From Synchiropus splendidus (taxonomy: Eukaryota; Chordata; Actinopteri; Syngnathiformes; Callionymidae): a DNA stretch of 64,000 nucleotides. Positions 47,948 to 60,282 of the stretch are shown here, piece by piece. Below the pieces are notes generated by a model. The model ran no database searches. It saw only the letters and a program-made list of their open reading frames with translations, and had not been told where the DNA came from. Position numbers and translations under genes: made by a program. The stretch is from positions 13,827,501 to 13,891,500 of the forward strand of contig NC_071345.1 in the NCBI RefSeq assembly GCF_027744825.2, in the 5' to 3' direction. How positions within the stretch are numbered: the stretch's first letter is position 1; each line of letters opens with the position of its first letter.

Positions 47948-49850
47948 TGGAAGAAAGACGTCAGCGATGGAGGGATGAAGGGAAGACGGCCGTCAGTCGT
48001 GAATAAACAGGACTTTTTTTTTTACTTGCTGAACAAGAGGTGGACGGAGGGGCTCAAACTGAGGGGCTGACTCTGGGAAGCACGAGAGGCTTGGCATCGC
48101 TTGCTTTTTTTAACTTACAGCAGAATATTTCATGGAAGTTTCTTCTTCACATCCGAAATTCCATGGTGAATCTCCTCTTATTTGTTCTGCTGAAGGTTAA
48201 AACATGCAAAATTACAATCTAATATCACTGGATTATTCTTCCTCACTTGATTTGTAACCCATTATTCTTCCCCTCTGCAGAGTAGATGGCTGCAGTGACA
48301 ATCCCAAAACATTCAAATCGGCATTAAATTAAACCAAATAATGTGTCACTGTTGCTGCTGCTCTTCTTCATTTCCTCCTCCGAGTATATTGGGAAAATAA
48401 GTACAATAGCAAGTGATCATTAACTCACGACGTTCAATCCTGCTGTGCACTGTTTGACATAACTGCTTTAAAAAAAGAGGAATTTGCTGTTTAATTGCCT
48501 TTTTTTTGCCACTTGAGAATGTTTATATTTTCAAACAAGTAGCTTTGCAGTGAAACAGTCCAGACTTTTGAGGCACCTAGATTTTAAATTGCTTTCATTT
48601 TGTGTCAATTCATCCTTCACCAAAAAAGCAAGCTCTTCAGTTGTACATGGTTTTTTTTTTTATATTTTCCTGTGTGTATATTATGTCGGGTGTTTTCCCT
48701 TTGATGTCAGTCCACCACTGAACCGTCAACGACACAGGAGTGAATATATTTTAGGGGTTGAAAAAGCTGCTGCCCTGAAATTATCACCATTAAATAACAT
48801 TTTGACGCCTTAAAGTGCTTTTTTTAAACCACTTCCCAATCTCCAAACTGTCAAAAAAGAGTTTTGTCGATTCAAAGAGATTGAGGGCTGTGTTTGGCCC
48901 CACACTGGAGTGTATAGCGAGGCTTTCATGTTTTTTTTTCTACCAAATATCATTTGACTTTCACACTGAGAAGAAGCTTGGATTCCTCCTCACACTGTCT
49001 GTTTTGGGTTCGTCCACACTACCACCTTTTCATTTGCATGAAAATAACTTTATAATTTATTTTTTGGCTCTTATTTTGATGAGTTAATATATGTATCTTT
49101 CTGCAAATTCATATGGCTTTCAATGGAGAAAAGAACTTGCTTTTCCTTTAATGTCCTCTTTAAAAGATACGGTAACAATTTTCAACAACTCGGTCATTGG
49201 AATGCAGGACCCCTGTTGAGCAAGTTATTTTGTAAGTTTTGATCAATTTTATGAACATTACTATAAACCAAAAGATGTTCAGTGTGTAAAAAGTTTTTTA
49301 TTAACACATAGCTATTTCTCTCCCGTTGAATAATTCAAGTGGAAAGGTAGCAGTTTGGCCGCAACCCTGTCAAGAGAGGTATGACGGTTGTAGTTGTACA
49401 CTGGAACTGACTGGACCTTGGCTTCTTTTGGGAATATTTTCAGTCCAACCACTGTCTGAGGCGGATTTATTGTTTGTATACTGACCTTTCCACTTTGGCA
49501 ACAAGCAAATGTGTGGTCGCAGGTGAAGACTTTTTTATGTTTTATATCTTAAAGAAATGTACTATTATAGTTGGTTTTCTCTTGTTTTTTTTTTTTTTTT
49601 TACTTAATGGGGTTTTCATGTTTGGAACTACTGAGTTTTCATTTGCCACATTTTCTTCCACTAGAGTTTTCATTAGGAGGTTTGGTTTCAGAAGAATTTC
49701 TCAGTGCTTTACCTCTCTCTTCCGCTCTCTCGGTACTGTATACTGTATATTTTGTGGTACGCTGTTGTGACCCCCCGTGGTGTGTAACTGTATCTTTTTA
49801 TTTTGTTTCAGCTGTGTAGAATTTATGATGATAAAAAAAAACAAGAAAAC
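47945..49850 (+). other. mcam: mcam terminal exon: stop codon and 3' UTR
   Basis: Acceptor CCCCAACAG at 47944. In phase 0 the exon starts with TGA, so it would add no amino acids. The following 1.9 kb is U-rich, lacks a supported coding frame and looks like a long 3' UTR. Possible early poly(A) signals are AATAAA at 48002, ATTAAA at 48323 and ATTAAA at 48789. The distal end is most likely near GATAAA at 49830, just before an A-run and T-rich sequence. The true end cannot be fixed from sequence. Confidence 0.55.
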
Positions 49851-50312
49851 GGATTGCCTTGTTTATTCTCTGTATTTTTGTTTTCAAACTGATGGGCAGA
49901 GAATCTGTGTGTCGGAACGGAAGTTGCAGTTGCTGCTCTGCGTGTGTGTTTGTGTTCTTCCATGCTGGGCCTCACATTGGGGCACCACTCATGCAAATGA
50001 CCATTACACCTCCATCACACAGCAGACTCACAAGATCAGATGATGTGTTTCATTTGGGCTCCCTAGGAAGAGCTGCAGTCTAGATAAGTCACCCTGCTTG
50101 GCTGCATATCTGTTCAATGGTGCCGACAAGAGCCTCGCACTTCCAAATATCCATCTCCAGCCGTGGCCACAGGGTCCAGAGCATCAGTCTGCGACTGTTT
50201 TCAAGGATGTTTGCATCCCAGTGTGACGCCAAAGTGAGGTTGCATGTTGACTCACTCGGTTTTCAATTGAAGCGCGTGTGCTTGCTTATCCTCACAGCAC
50301 ACCGTGTTAAAG

Positions 50313-50735
50313 GCTCTCTTTACGTACGGAATTGTACTTGTCCGTTTCAAACGATGCTACTGTCACCGATCACTTGCTTCCATGCGTCTTTGTGTTGGTA
50401 TTACTGTTCACCAATATATCCACCAGGGGGAGCAGCCCAGAGTCAAAAGTCTCCAACTCCAAAACAAGCATGGCGACCGTGGAAGAAGTATTGAGGCAGT
50501 GGTCGGTGAGGCCGTTAAATATATCGCAACTGAAGGTCGGAGAATTTCCGCCATTGTTATGTCTTCTTTGAGTCTCATTAGAGCTTTGTATCAGGTAGTA
50601 ACAGCAACACTGTCTCCCCACGGTTTCCGGTTGTACTACTCAGTTTGGTCCTCATCCGTAAGCTATCTGGAAACATGCAGAAATACGGACGAAAAGACGA
50701 AAGAAGGCTCCGTCCGTATCAGGATTCATAAGTAG
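50313..50735 (+). repeat. Dispersed repeat, copy A (DNA transposon-like)
   Basis: Shares ordered blocks with 54044-54350: CTCCAAAACAAGCATGGCGA, GTGGAAGAAG, TCTCATTAGAGCTTTGTATC, AGGTAGTAACAGCA and GGCTCCGTCCGTATC. The two copies are strongly diverged with indels. No transposase frame is visible. Possibly a non-autonomous DNA transposon; class unassigned. Confidence 0.65.
50419..50435 (+). promoter_or_regulatory. CTCF-like motif
   Basis: CCACCAGGGGGAGC closely matches the core CTCF pattern CCASYAGRKGGCRS with one mismatch. It sits near the left part of repeat copy A, about 0.6 kb past the end of mcam. Binding is inference. Confidence 0.35.
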
Positions 50736-52369
50736 CTTTGAGCATTGATGGCTGTTACACACGTGCAGTAGGGTCCACAAAACCCGCACGTCTCCCAACA
50801 ATTACATTTCAGTTTCCCAGGTTAGAAAGTACATAAGTCATATGTATGCCATGACTTCCTGTCACGGGGAAGTGCCCCTGTGCTTCTCAGCGCTCATCCT
50901 TTTACATGTTTTGATCCATATCTTGCGGCTCCCTGGAATTTGGCGTTTGAGGACTGACCTCATTTGAAGCGAATATGAACTTTCATCTGCATTTTTGGAA
51001 GGCAGCTCATCGGTGTACTCTCCACGGAAGTAAACTGTGTTTGGTATTTAAATCATCAGCATGTCAGTGAAGGTTAGAGGCGGTGAAGTGTGCGTGTGTG
51101 TGTCACATGATAAGTGAGCTCAAATCCTCAGTCCCAATCTTTTAATTTCAGAACATACTGCCTTTGAAGTCGTGATCTGTGTCTGTTCTATCTACAACTC
51201 CACGTCAGATTGAATCTTAATTAATTCCCCGTCTAATCTCTTTGATATGCAATTTCCCTCCAGCGCCGATTGATCTCACGGTGTGTTGTGACGGAAAATT
51301 AAACGGCATCGATGGCGACTGCTTCGCCTATAGAGCCATCGTGGTGCGGCACAATAAAAGTTGTGTAATATATAAATAGATGTGGGACGGTGATATGGTC
51401 TTTGTTTGCTTTTCACTGCAATGAGGAACAGCTGAAGGATGAATATAATCCTCATTTCAATTAGATAACAAAGTCAGCAACATGAGATTTAACGTCTTCG
51501 ATTTCATAATCCTTATCTACTTATGCAACGATGTGTTTTAACCTTGTGCCCTCATCACTTTCCTCCGCAACTCACTGACTTGATGAATGTCCTGTCACTC
51601 ACTCACAAACACAACACGCTCCCACTGCCAACTTTCCATTAGGAAATGAAAAGTGACCCATCAATATGGCTTGCATTCATCAATCTATTGCTCTGAATAT
51701 AAAGCAGGAACGCGTGAAAAGACCAGTAGATGTAAATAAGGGTGTGATGGAGGCGCTGGTGCTGGTCAGCGTCATTACGGCCCATGCAGTTTTATAGGCT
51801 GCTGTTACTCCCACACATTGTTCGAACAGCCAGTAAAGAATTAGGTCCCCACAAATAATTAATAATGCACCGAACAACCACTGAGGACGTTGACCGATAA
51901 ATGTTCCGGATAAGTGGCCAGAGATGTGAAGTTGTTGGGGTAACCAGTGTATATGCTCAAGTTCCCATGAGGCCATGACTCCAGGAAGTCAAACAAGTGA
52001 AGTGGTCTCAACCATCATACTTGTGGAGCTCAACTTCTTTGCATCTTCCTCACTAATCGCAAGCTCTAAAATACTTTTTGTGACCACTTAATTTCACATG
52101 TCCCATGTGAAACACCTACTGAAGGCATTTCTTTCGAATGAGCCAATGCCAATGATCCTTGAGAAGCTATTTGAAAGCCATGGCCGTTGGTACAACCCAA
52201 AGTACAACACCACCAAACGCGTGTAAGAACAGGCTGGGCAACATCAGTGGTGTCAAACATCGATCATTGACACTGCACTCTGAAATAAGGTGATACTGGA
52301 AGAAAAAGGTATTTTCCTTTTGCACTGTTGCCTCACCTGAGATGCTCAGTTTTCATCTCTGAGATTATC

Positions 52370-53060
52370 CGATATCAAGCCTGGAGAGGTTGGTGAATGC
52401 GCAGGTGAAAAAGTGACTTGGCTGGGAGAGGATCCGACCAGTCCCCAGTGTTCTGCTGCAGTAACCTTCTAACACAACACAAGATCAGGCTAAACCAAGG
52501 TAGATGCACCAGTGCCACCACTATGTGCTCAGAAGCCTGGTGCCAACACAAGAGGGTGAGAGAGCAACCGTCAACACCATGCTTGAGGAAGCCAAGACTG
52601 ACAAAAAACTTCCAGGGGGAGGAGCAGATGGCCAAACAAGCACTTCCAGACACCCTGAATGCAGCCTTGTACTGGGAAACTCAAGTGGACTGATGCCAGA
52701 GACTTACCTTCCCACCAGATATCGCAGCAACCAGCCTGCATCCGGACCAGTTCCTTTGGTCCAAGTCCAAGTTTTCATCATGGAGTTGACAGTCCCAGTG
52801 AAGGAAGTGTTTGAATGGGAAAAGCTAAGATGTACTGGCCTGAAGTGCTGAAGTGGAGGAAATGGGATGGGGAGCGTTTCTGTGTCCAGTAGAGTGCGCT
52901 GTAGAGGCTTCCGAGATTGTTCTGCTATCAGGCTGCTGAGGCAGGGTGGAATCAGAGGCGGGTGAAGTGGAAGGTCCTGCGCAAGGAAGTCTGATCAGCC
53001 TCAGGGAAAGGTTGTGGTAAAGGGCGAAAACACCCCTAGAGCCAGGGGTGTACAACTAAT
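52370..53060 (+). pseudogene. Decayed retroelement-like fragment with endonuclease-like motifs
   Basis: Broken frames still show, in order: HHYVLRSL (52.52 kb), FPPDIA-like (52.71 kb), a PDQFLWSKSK stretch (52.75 kb), IMELTVPVKE with WEKLRC (52.79 kb), then CCAGTAGAG and TGTAGAGGCTTC (52.89-52.91 kb), readable as PVE and CRGF in different frames. This order (W/RHD-like, PD, ELTVP, PVE-GCRGF) is that of a conserved metazoan repeat-encoded protein that resembles the PD-(D/E)XK restriction-like endonuclease end of R2-type LINEs. Several frameshifts and stops make it non-functional. The family link is from memory and inference. Confidence 0.45.
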
Positions 53061-54043
53061 GGTGCGTTGTGCAGGCGGACCACCAGAGTACCACCCATGA
53101 GGACACCCCCAACCCACCTAACAGCAACGCTTTATACTTGTGGGAAATATTTAGTCTTATATTATTATATTTAAGTTAAAAACAGGTTTAGACACAGATT
53201 TATAGCTCACACATCTTCTCCCTGTAGAGTTCATTGTCCTTACAGGAGCGGAATATTCAGTTTTCCGTCTGTTTGTCCTGAGACAACCTGGTTGGTTTCA
53301 GCATCTGACTGTTGGTTTGTCAAAATTACCGAATGGAAGTTTGGCCAGTCGAGGCGGATGAAGGCGCAGTGTGAACCCATGAGCCACGGAATGCAAACAA
53401 GTTGCTGGATTTTAAATGATAATACTGACTGTGAGAGGATGTGAGTGTGTCTCTTAGGGGATCAGCGCTTGAGGAGGATTACTCCCTCTTCTTCCTTTTC
53501 GTCCTCCTTCTTTTACCCCTGCTGTGAACTCTTCTTCAGCCACCATTCGCTCCAGTCACACAGGCTTTAAACTTATTTAGCCATTTAGTGTCGGCTCATT
53601 GAGGGATGACAGCCGCTGTCTGTCGCCCCGGAGCTGCCCGACCCAGATCTGATGGCCGCTCGGCTGAAGATATAAACTCTTTATTCTGCACGATTGAGAT
53701 GGATGCCAGCGGAAGGGGGCTGCGCTCGCAACCTGGCAGGCAATATGTGCGACATCGCTCAGCGTAATCAGCGCACGTGTGCAGATTGTTCAGAAGCAAT
53801 GAGGTGAGGAAACGATCAGCAAGCGGGAAGATGAATGCGAGTGTCGGAGTCGGAGTGGAAGATGGAGATAATTGATAGCAGGACAACAATTGGCAAATGG
53901 TGAAACTGAATTTGCCGCGCGACAGATGAGCCAGCAGTTGTTGGAGTTCGGATCGCAGTCAGGGATTTCAGCTGATTCAGCCGCAGTTAGAAGGACGCCA
54001 TCGCCTTCCTCTCCAGCTACCTGTCTTTTGTAACGTGACACTA
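53061..54043. other. Intergenic, no gene recognised
   Basis: Non-repetitive sequence. The part 53560-54020 is GC-balanced and looks conserved by composition (GCTCATTGAGGGATGACAG, CAACAATTGGCAAATGG), but I cannot show coding or regulatory function. Confidence 0.6.
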
Positions 54044-54350
54044 AAGGGTCATTTATGGTCCCTTTACGTTATGGTCTATGACAACGACAAACTCCAAAAC
54101 CAACATGGCGACTGTGGAAGAAGACAAAACGGAGGCAGCGTTGTTGGAGGTGGTGGTTGGCGAGGCTAGCATATCCGCCGTTGTTATATGTCGTCTTTGT
54201 GTCTCATCAGAGCTTTGTATCGGGTAGTAACAGCAGTGGTGCTGCTCCGTTCGGTCCATAAGCTTTGTGGACACGTGCAGAAATGAACACAGAGCACGGA
54301 GACAAGGCTTCGTCCGTATCCAGATGTGGACAGAACACTGATCGTAAATG
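54044..54350 (+). repeat. Dispersed repeat, copy B (DNA transposon-like)
   Basis: Left end GGGTCATTTATGGTC and right end, on the other strand, GGTTCATTTACGATC form an imperfect terminal inverted repeat. The interior shares the blocks listed for copy A (CCAAAACCAACATGGCGA, GAGCTTTGTATCGGG, GGCTTCGTCCGTATCC). About 300 bp and without coding capacity, so probably a MITE. Confidence 0.6.
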
Positions 54351-56530
54351 AACCTTCACTCGCCCTATACTACCTCTTCACATATACGGCAACCTTTATA
54401 GACTGACTGAACATGTGGCTTGGACAAAATAAGACGTGACATCAATCTGGGAAATTATTTCTCGCTTCATTAAATGTGACCAATGCCTCCAATCCTTATC
54501 GTCTTGTCTTGTGTATAGGGGGATTGAGAGCAACACCATCTGCAAAACACAGGTGTTTTAAAGTCACCATCAGCCCCTTGCTACAACAGGTAATAACTTG
54601 GTGCACGGCCCATGTTGGGGATATGAAGTGTAAGTGATCAGTGAGTAATGTTAAGCGCCAAAGTAGAAATAAACTTACGATATGAAGGAAAATGTCTAAA
54701 AAAAAAAAAAAGTAACACTGTTGTACAGTGATCCCAATATGCCTGCATTATTCCCACATACAGTACGTCTCATAGGGAACTGCCTATCTTCTTAGAATAT
54801 CGCAAATCTGAATTACATCTCACTGTAGATTTACACATGAATGGCCTCCAGAGAGATAAAAGACAGCAAGTGCAGGTAGGCTGAGATGAAAAATGAAAAG
54901 CCACCCGTGTGATAAATGTGTTTATCTCCATCTACAGTCGTACATTTAATATCCTGTACTGCGAGCTGTTATGGGAGACGGAAGGTACCTGTGTTCCTGC
55001 AGCGTCTGCGTCCTCACTTTTATGTGCCTCGCTTTATTGATCTCTCTGTGAGAACACAGTAAAAACCACTTGCCTGTTAATCATTTGTATGAGAGCCTTT
55101 TCAAGGCCTGAATAGTTAAAACTAAAAATAAATCATACATGTTTGATAGGCGATGCAACATTGTAATAAGTTTTCTTCATCTTTACCAGGTCTTCTGTTT
55201 GTAATAAACACTGAATAAATATGTTGCAATATGTCCCATCAGTTATCCCACTATTTTGTATTTTAATGTCAATATTTAAGTTCCATATTTCACTTCAAAT
55301 AGAAGTGTAAAACCATCCATCTCCCTTGAAGCCTTCTGCTTGTATTCAGAGGAAAACTCCTGTCGCTCACTTCAACCTCCCTTCTTTGGGTTCTTCATCA
55401 CAACCAGGGGGTCAGAGAAGGAATGAAGAGTTGAGAAATGTGCCTTTTGGCTCAGCTCTGGAAGTGCTGAGATCCATGCGTTGACCTTACGCTTCACCCT
55501 TATTTTACTTGAGAACAAAACCCATGCTGCCTTGCCAACCTGATTGGTTGAATTTGCTAAATATGCACATGCAAATTTATTTTGGGAATGATAAAAAAAA
55601 AAAAATGAAGGCTTGTTTTCTCTTTCCATTTATTCAATCCTTGATTTAGTCACTCAACTATTATTAACTATTATTATGTACGATGCTATGTGTATTATGT
55701 ACTACTACTACTATTATTATGTACTATAATATACTTCTATTACTGTCAAATATTTGTTTAATATAATACAATATTATAGAACATTTTTTAATTCTAATTC
55801 ATCAGTGTTGATATATATATATATATTTAATATATATATTTAAATATGTTGATATATATATATTGTATATATATTTTTTTATTTTTTTATTTTTTTTGCG
55901 TTTTAATATTTTAACCAGAATGACAAGATTTAACCTGACACAGTAGTACTTTAAATGCAATTCATCTGCATTATTTGTGTCAAATAACTATTTTATACTG
56001 CAATTATTTCATTAAAATGTGTAAATAATTGTTTTTATGCTTATGTGCACTGATCCAACTTTAATGATATAGTTCTGCTGTCAAATATTAAAATGTAATT
56101 CAATGATAACACCTGCAATTCATTTATTTTTTAAATTATTTTCTTTTGTTTATGTCAAGTGAAGGACAATATAATAAAATGCAGTGCAATATGAGAAGGT
56201 ATCATAAAGCAAAGTAAGAAACAAGAGCATAGGAACAAGAACTTCAGAATCTATTAATCACAATGTCCATGAAATAAGGGGCTTAAAAGACGCCCTTTCT
56301 TGTTAAGTCCTCTCAATGTGTTTCGTATTCTGTCTCGACTGGGATCTTTAATGAACCCGTGAGTCTGGCAACAGTTGACGCGAGCCGTGTTTTGACATTA
56401 AGTCTATAATCCGTGTGACATTTTTGCTGTGAGTGTGATCAGATAGCACAGCGTTGGGATTAATGGTGAGTTGGTGGAGAGAATTGGAACATATTAACCT
56501 ATTATAACCTATACAGTTTATTAACAAAAA

Positions 56531-56573
<43 letters not shown>

Positions 56574-58479
56574 AGGTCATATCCCCTGAAGGACGAAGCC
56601 CCACCACCAGACATGACTGTGTCTCCATTGCGAACCAATTTCAGGTCAAATTTTGAGCGAACCCATAAAAATAACTCTGACTAATTCATTCGCACACAGT
56701 CACACGCCATGAATCATTGTGAAAGCGTGTGAGGATCCCCAGAGGAGAGGCAAATCAAGTCCTGGTGGAGAGGTGGAGAAAAGTTGATGATAAAAGAAGA
56801 GGAAGAGGGGCGATGAGGTCCCAGAGCAGCTGTTGAATGGACTCCACTACGTTCTTCTGACTCCTCCGGACGGCTAACGTTACAAAGCAACAGCTGCCCC
56901 GAGCTAAAGCACACGCCCCCACCATCCAAACATTCGCTGCACTTTGTGGTGAGATTCTTTAGGATGGGGGACAAAAACTAGATCAGTTTACTGAATTCTT
57001 TATTCCACGCGGAGCGTCGACTTCACACATGGCCTCATGGTCACCCATCTTGGGCAAAAGAAAGACCTTCAGAGCTTGTCTTGGCAGATTGGTGGAGATT
57101 TGGAGTTGTGTTGAGATGGCCAGGTTGGTAGAAGTAGGTCAAGAACTGAGACTAAAGATGGCGTCTACGTTTTGTTTAGGCATGAGAGGAGCACAGCAGT
57201 CCTCCACAGATGAAGCACCATGCCAGGAATGAAGCCTCTGGAGAGAACATGGACTTCCACTAAACCTCTCCCTCATAACTCAGCAAGTGTTGGTTTGGCC
57301 TCCATGATCAGCAGTGTCACTTCCACCTGGAAGCAAATTTAAACACAGAAGTCTGTGGTGACATCAACATTAAGAAAGTGTATTTCTCTATCTACAAGGA
57401 CATTGGAGAAAACCTGGCTTACTTCACAGGTCAATGTGATGCATGATGCTTTGTTGAAGGACATGGAGTTTCTAATATTGCAGTGAAGTATCGGGACGTG
57501 TCAGTACACGGATTGTAGCCCTGAGGTACATTCTCCCTCAGTATGGTGAGATCTTCCCTCTACTCCTCACCTGTAGCCTGGGTCATTGCCGAAGGTCTTA
57601 AGACAAGAGGGGGGTGAATCCTCTTGAGAAGTGAACTTAGTGGGAGACCTGTATACACTGTTTTCTCAGCGGTTTTCTCAGAGTGTGTGTATGAAGAAGT
57701 AAGCTTGAAGGTTGAGGAGATCAGCTGATATCATTCAACCCACCTCATCATGTGTTTGTTGTTGTTGTTGTTCGGTGTCAGCTGATAATATCTGCTGCCT
57801 TCATTTCTACAGTGCACTGTGAAATATGGTTGAAAATCTCAGCAGCCCCCAATTGTTAGTAAAGTGAAGTATCAATGAAGGGACATTCAGAACTTGATCA
57901 GTGATTGAACATGAGACAGATAAAAAATATGAGAACCTATGGCAAAAAATGGAAAAGTAAATACATATTATAATAATAACTTTGTCGAAACTTTCTTGAG
58001 TAACATATGTTTCTTTCATTTTTCTAAATCTGTCTCATTTTAAAATTGTATTCTTCACTGAAAATTCTGTTCTGTATTTCAGTAGGTCTGCAATCTAATT
58101 TCCTAAGGAGCCAGGTTATATATTGTGACCATTGAAAGGGACTGTCAAACAAAGAAAGGAGGCTCAGAGAAAACTGAAAATAAAAATCAAGTGATGACAT
58201 CATCTGCGATTATGAAATGACATTAACATTAAAAATCCACAGACAGTGATAGTTTATGTTTCATTTAGTTTAAACCACATTACTTTTCAAAATTCTTGCT
58301 TTCAATTCGGATGTATTTTAAGGGACAAGAAATACTCCGAAAATAGCCAAAGGAAATGACGAACAATTACGAAAGATGAACCATAAATGAAAAAAAAAAA
58401 AATCCTACAAGAATGTTGTGTTTCACTTGAATCATAATGAACAAAAAACATGTCAGGGACAACAACAATGTCAGTTTTA
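54351..58479. other. Intergenic, AT-rich, no gene recognised
   Basis: Contains a very AT-rich zone (55600-56120) with TA repeats at 55810-55880, a second TA microsatellite at 56538-56571, and a mixed stretch at 56980-57700 that I could not assign. No supported exon on either strand. Confidence 0.65.
56538..56571. repeat. AT microsatellite
   Basis: About 16 AT units following an A-run. Confidence 0.95.
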
Positions 58480-58562
58480 TAGTTTGACTCCAGGAGGGCC
58501 ACATAAATACATTCAAAGGGCCACATTTGGCCCCCGGGCTGCACTTTGCCCAGGTCAGACAT
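58480..58562 (+). repeat. hAT-like dispersed repeat, copy 3
   Basis: GACTCCAGGAGGGCCACATAAATAC, then GGGCCACATTTGGCCC, CCGGGCTGCACTTTGCCC and AGGTCAGAC. This is the best-preserved of the three related fragments and is typical of the GGCCC-rich ends of vertebrate hAT non-autonomous repeats. Confidence 0.55.
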
Positions 58563-59941
58563 AGGCGGTGTCCAGGTCTGTGTATATGCGTGTCACTTTT
58601 ACAAGTGCGATCTGGTATTTGCACCTCAAACAAGGTCCTCTCAGCACAGCATGACGCTGTCTTCACCACGTTAGAAGCCACTTCCAGTGCACGACCATAA
58701 AAAAAAAAAAGTTTCTTTGAGGGAGCTTCCGGTTCACTGACGGTGAACCTAAACTGTATCAGGTCATGTTTAGCGAGGGCTGCAACATGGGTGGGGTCAG
58801 AGCGGCCGACATTCCTCACTAATTATGTGTGTGTTTTCAGAGCCCGCTTCCCTTCGGTGTGTGTGTGTGTTACGTCTGTCTTTGTTGTATGGAGAACTGC
58901 TACCAAACAATGGGCGGAACCTTCAGACTCACAGCCAAGCTCAGGTCCTGAAGTTTCGCTGAATAGTTTCTATTGCTGACCAGGGAACAGTGTCATTGTG
59001 CAAGCGACATATGAAGTCTTTAGTCTCAAAGAGGAGGAAAGAAGTGGGCTGTTAGAAACACTATGATTCTGCTCCGAAGCTGGGGCTGATCAGAAATGAT
59101 TGCTCTGTTTATCACTCTTTAATTCTCCCCTGGTTGTTCTGGTCTTCACTGGTCCGTGGTCACATTTCTGGGCTTCCTTGTGTCAGCACTGGCCGGTTTC
59201 ACGCTCCCTCACACAGAGTTGGAGATGAAGATGGCAGGAAAATGCTTTAAGTTTGCCTGCAGGTCTTAAGCAGTCAAGCGTTCGTGTGTGTGTGTGGTGT
59301 GAAAAGACAATCTGGGCCGAAGCGTGAATTATTTCTGCCTCTCGAGCGTCAAGTGGTGAAGGCCTCAGCAGGACCACTGAGGTAAATAAAGCATGAGATT
59401 CTCCGCTAACTTACCTTTCTGTCCGATTTCACTCATAAGCTTCGGAGCAGTAAGTAGATCCATCGAGTGAGCTGATCAAATGATTCACACTAAACACTTT
59501 CCCCCTGGAATTGACATTTAAATCGAGACATACGCATTATATTTGAGCTTCATCAATGTACTCTAACATATGGCTAAACCTTGCGCTACTTTTTCCTCAC
59601 TGAATTGTGTTTTTATTTTCATAAATAACATTGAACACTTTGGTTTGTATTCATCTTTTATACAAGAGAGAGCGTCCAGGCTGAGGTTGTTTTTCTATCA
59701 TGTGTTCTTTAACCTCCGGTCTCCTGGATTAGCTGCGGGGAGTTTTCCCGCCTCACCTGGTGTTAGCAGCGCGAGGTTGTGCTTGTTGGCGATAACACAC
59801 TCTTCGTTCACGACTACACCCAATGTGTTTGTGTGAGGTCGGTGGGTGTTATTTGACGTGTAAAGTAAAGCGTGCCCTCAGGTGAAACTTTTCTTATGAC
59901 ATTCCTCGCACTCTTTGCTCTCTCTCCTCTCACACACACAG

Positions 59942-60013
59942 GCAAGAGCATGTTCGCTGAGGCTGTAGTGGGCAACCCACGGGGCTCGCTGGTCTTCCCG
60001 AGACGAGAATGCG
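59942..60013 (+). CDS. Exon-like segment, gene unknown
   Basis: A 72-base segment between a CACACACAG acceptor and a GCG|GTACGA donor, open only in one of three frames. It reads KSMFAEAVVGNPRGSLVF, then PRREC, entering and leaving in phase 1. Codon choice is GC-rich compared with surroundings. An in-frame ATG at 59950 could also make it a first coding exon. I do not recognise the protein and there is no linked exon, so it may be chance. Confidence 0.25.
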
Positions 60014-60164
60014 GTACGAAAAAAAAAAAAAAATAATGAAATGAATGAAGCTATCTGTTTCTATGGCAACAGCAGAGTGGTACATGAGTGTGTGATGATT
60101 GCGGGAGGAGGCAAATGGGTTCCCAGTGGGGTTTACCTTCTGGTAGACCTTTTTGTCAGGAAGA

Positions 60165-60282
<118 letters not shown>

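Larger units (their letters stand above)
49851..52360. other. Downstream intergenic sequence
   Basis: No supported gene. It holds copy A of a dispersed repeat (50313-50735) and a non-repetitive, possibly conserved stretch at about 51170-51380 (TCTTAATTAATTCC, TTTGATATGCAAT, ATTGATCTCA clustered). The rest shows nothing I recognise. Confidence 0.7.
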
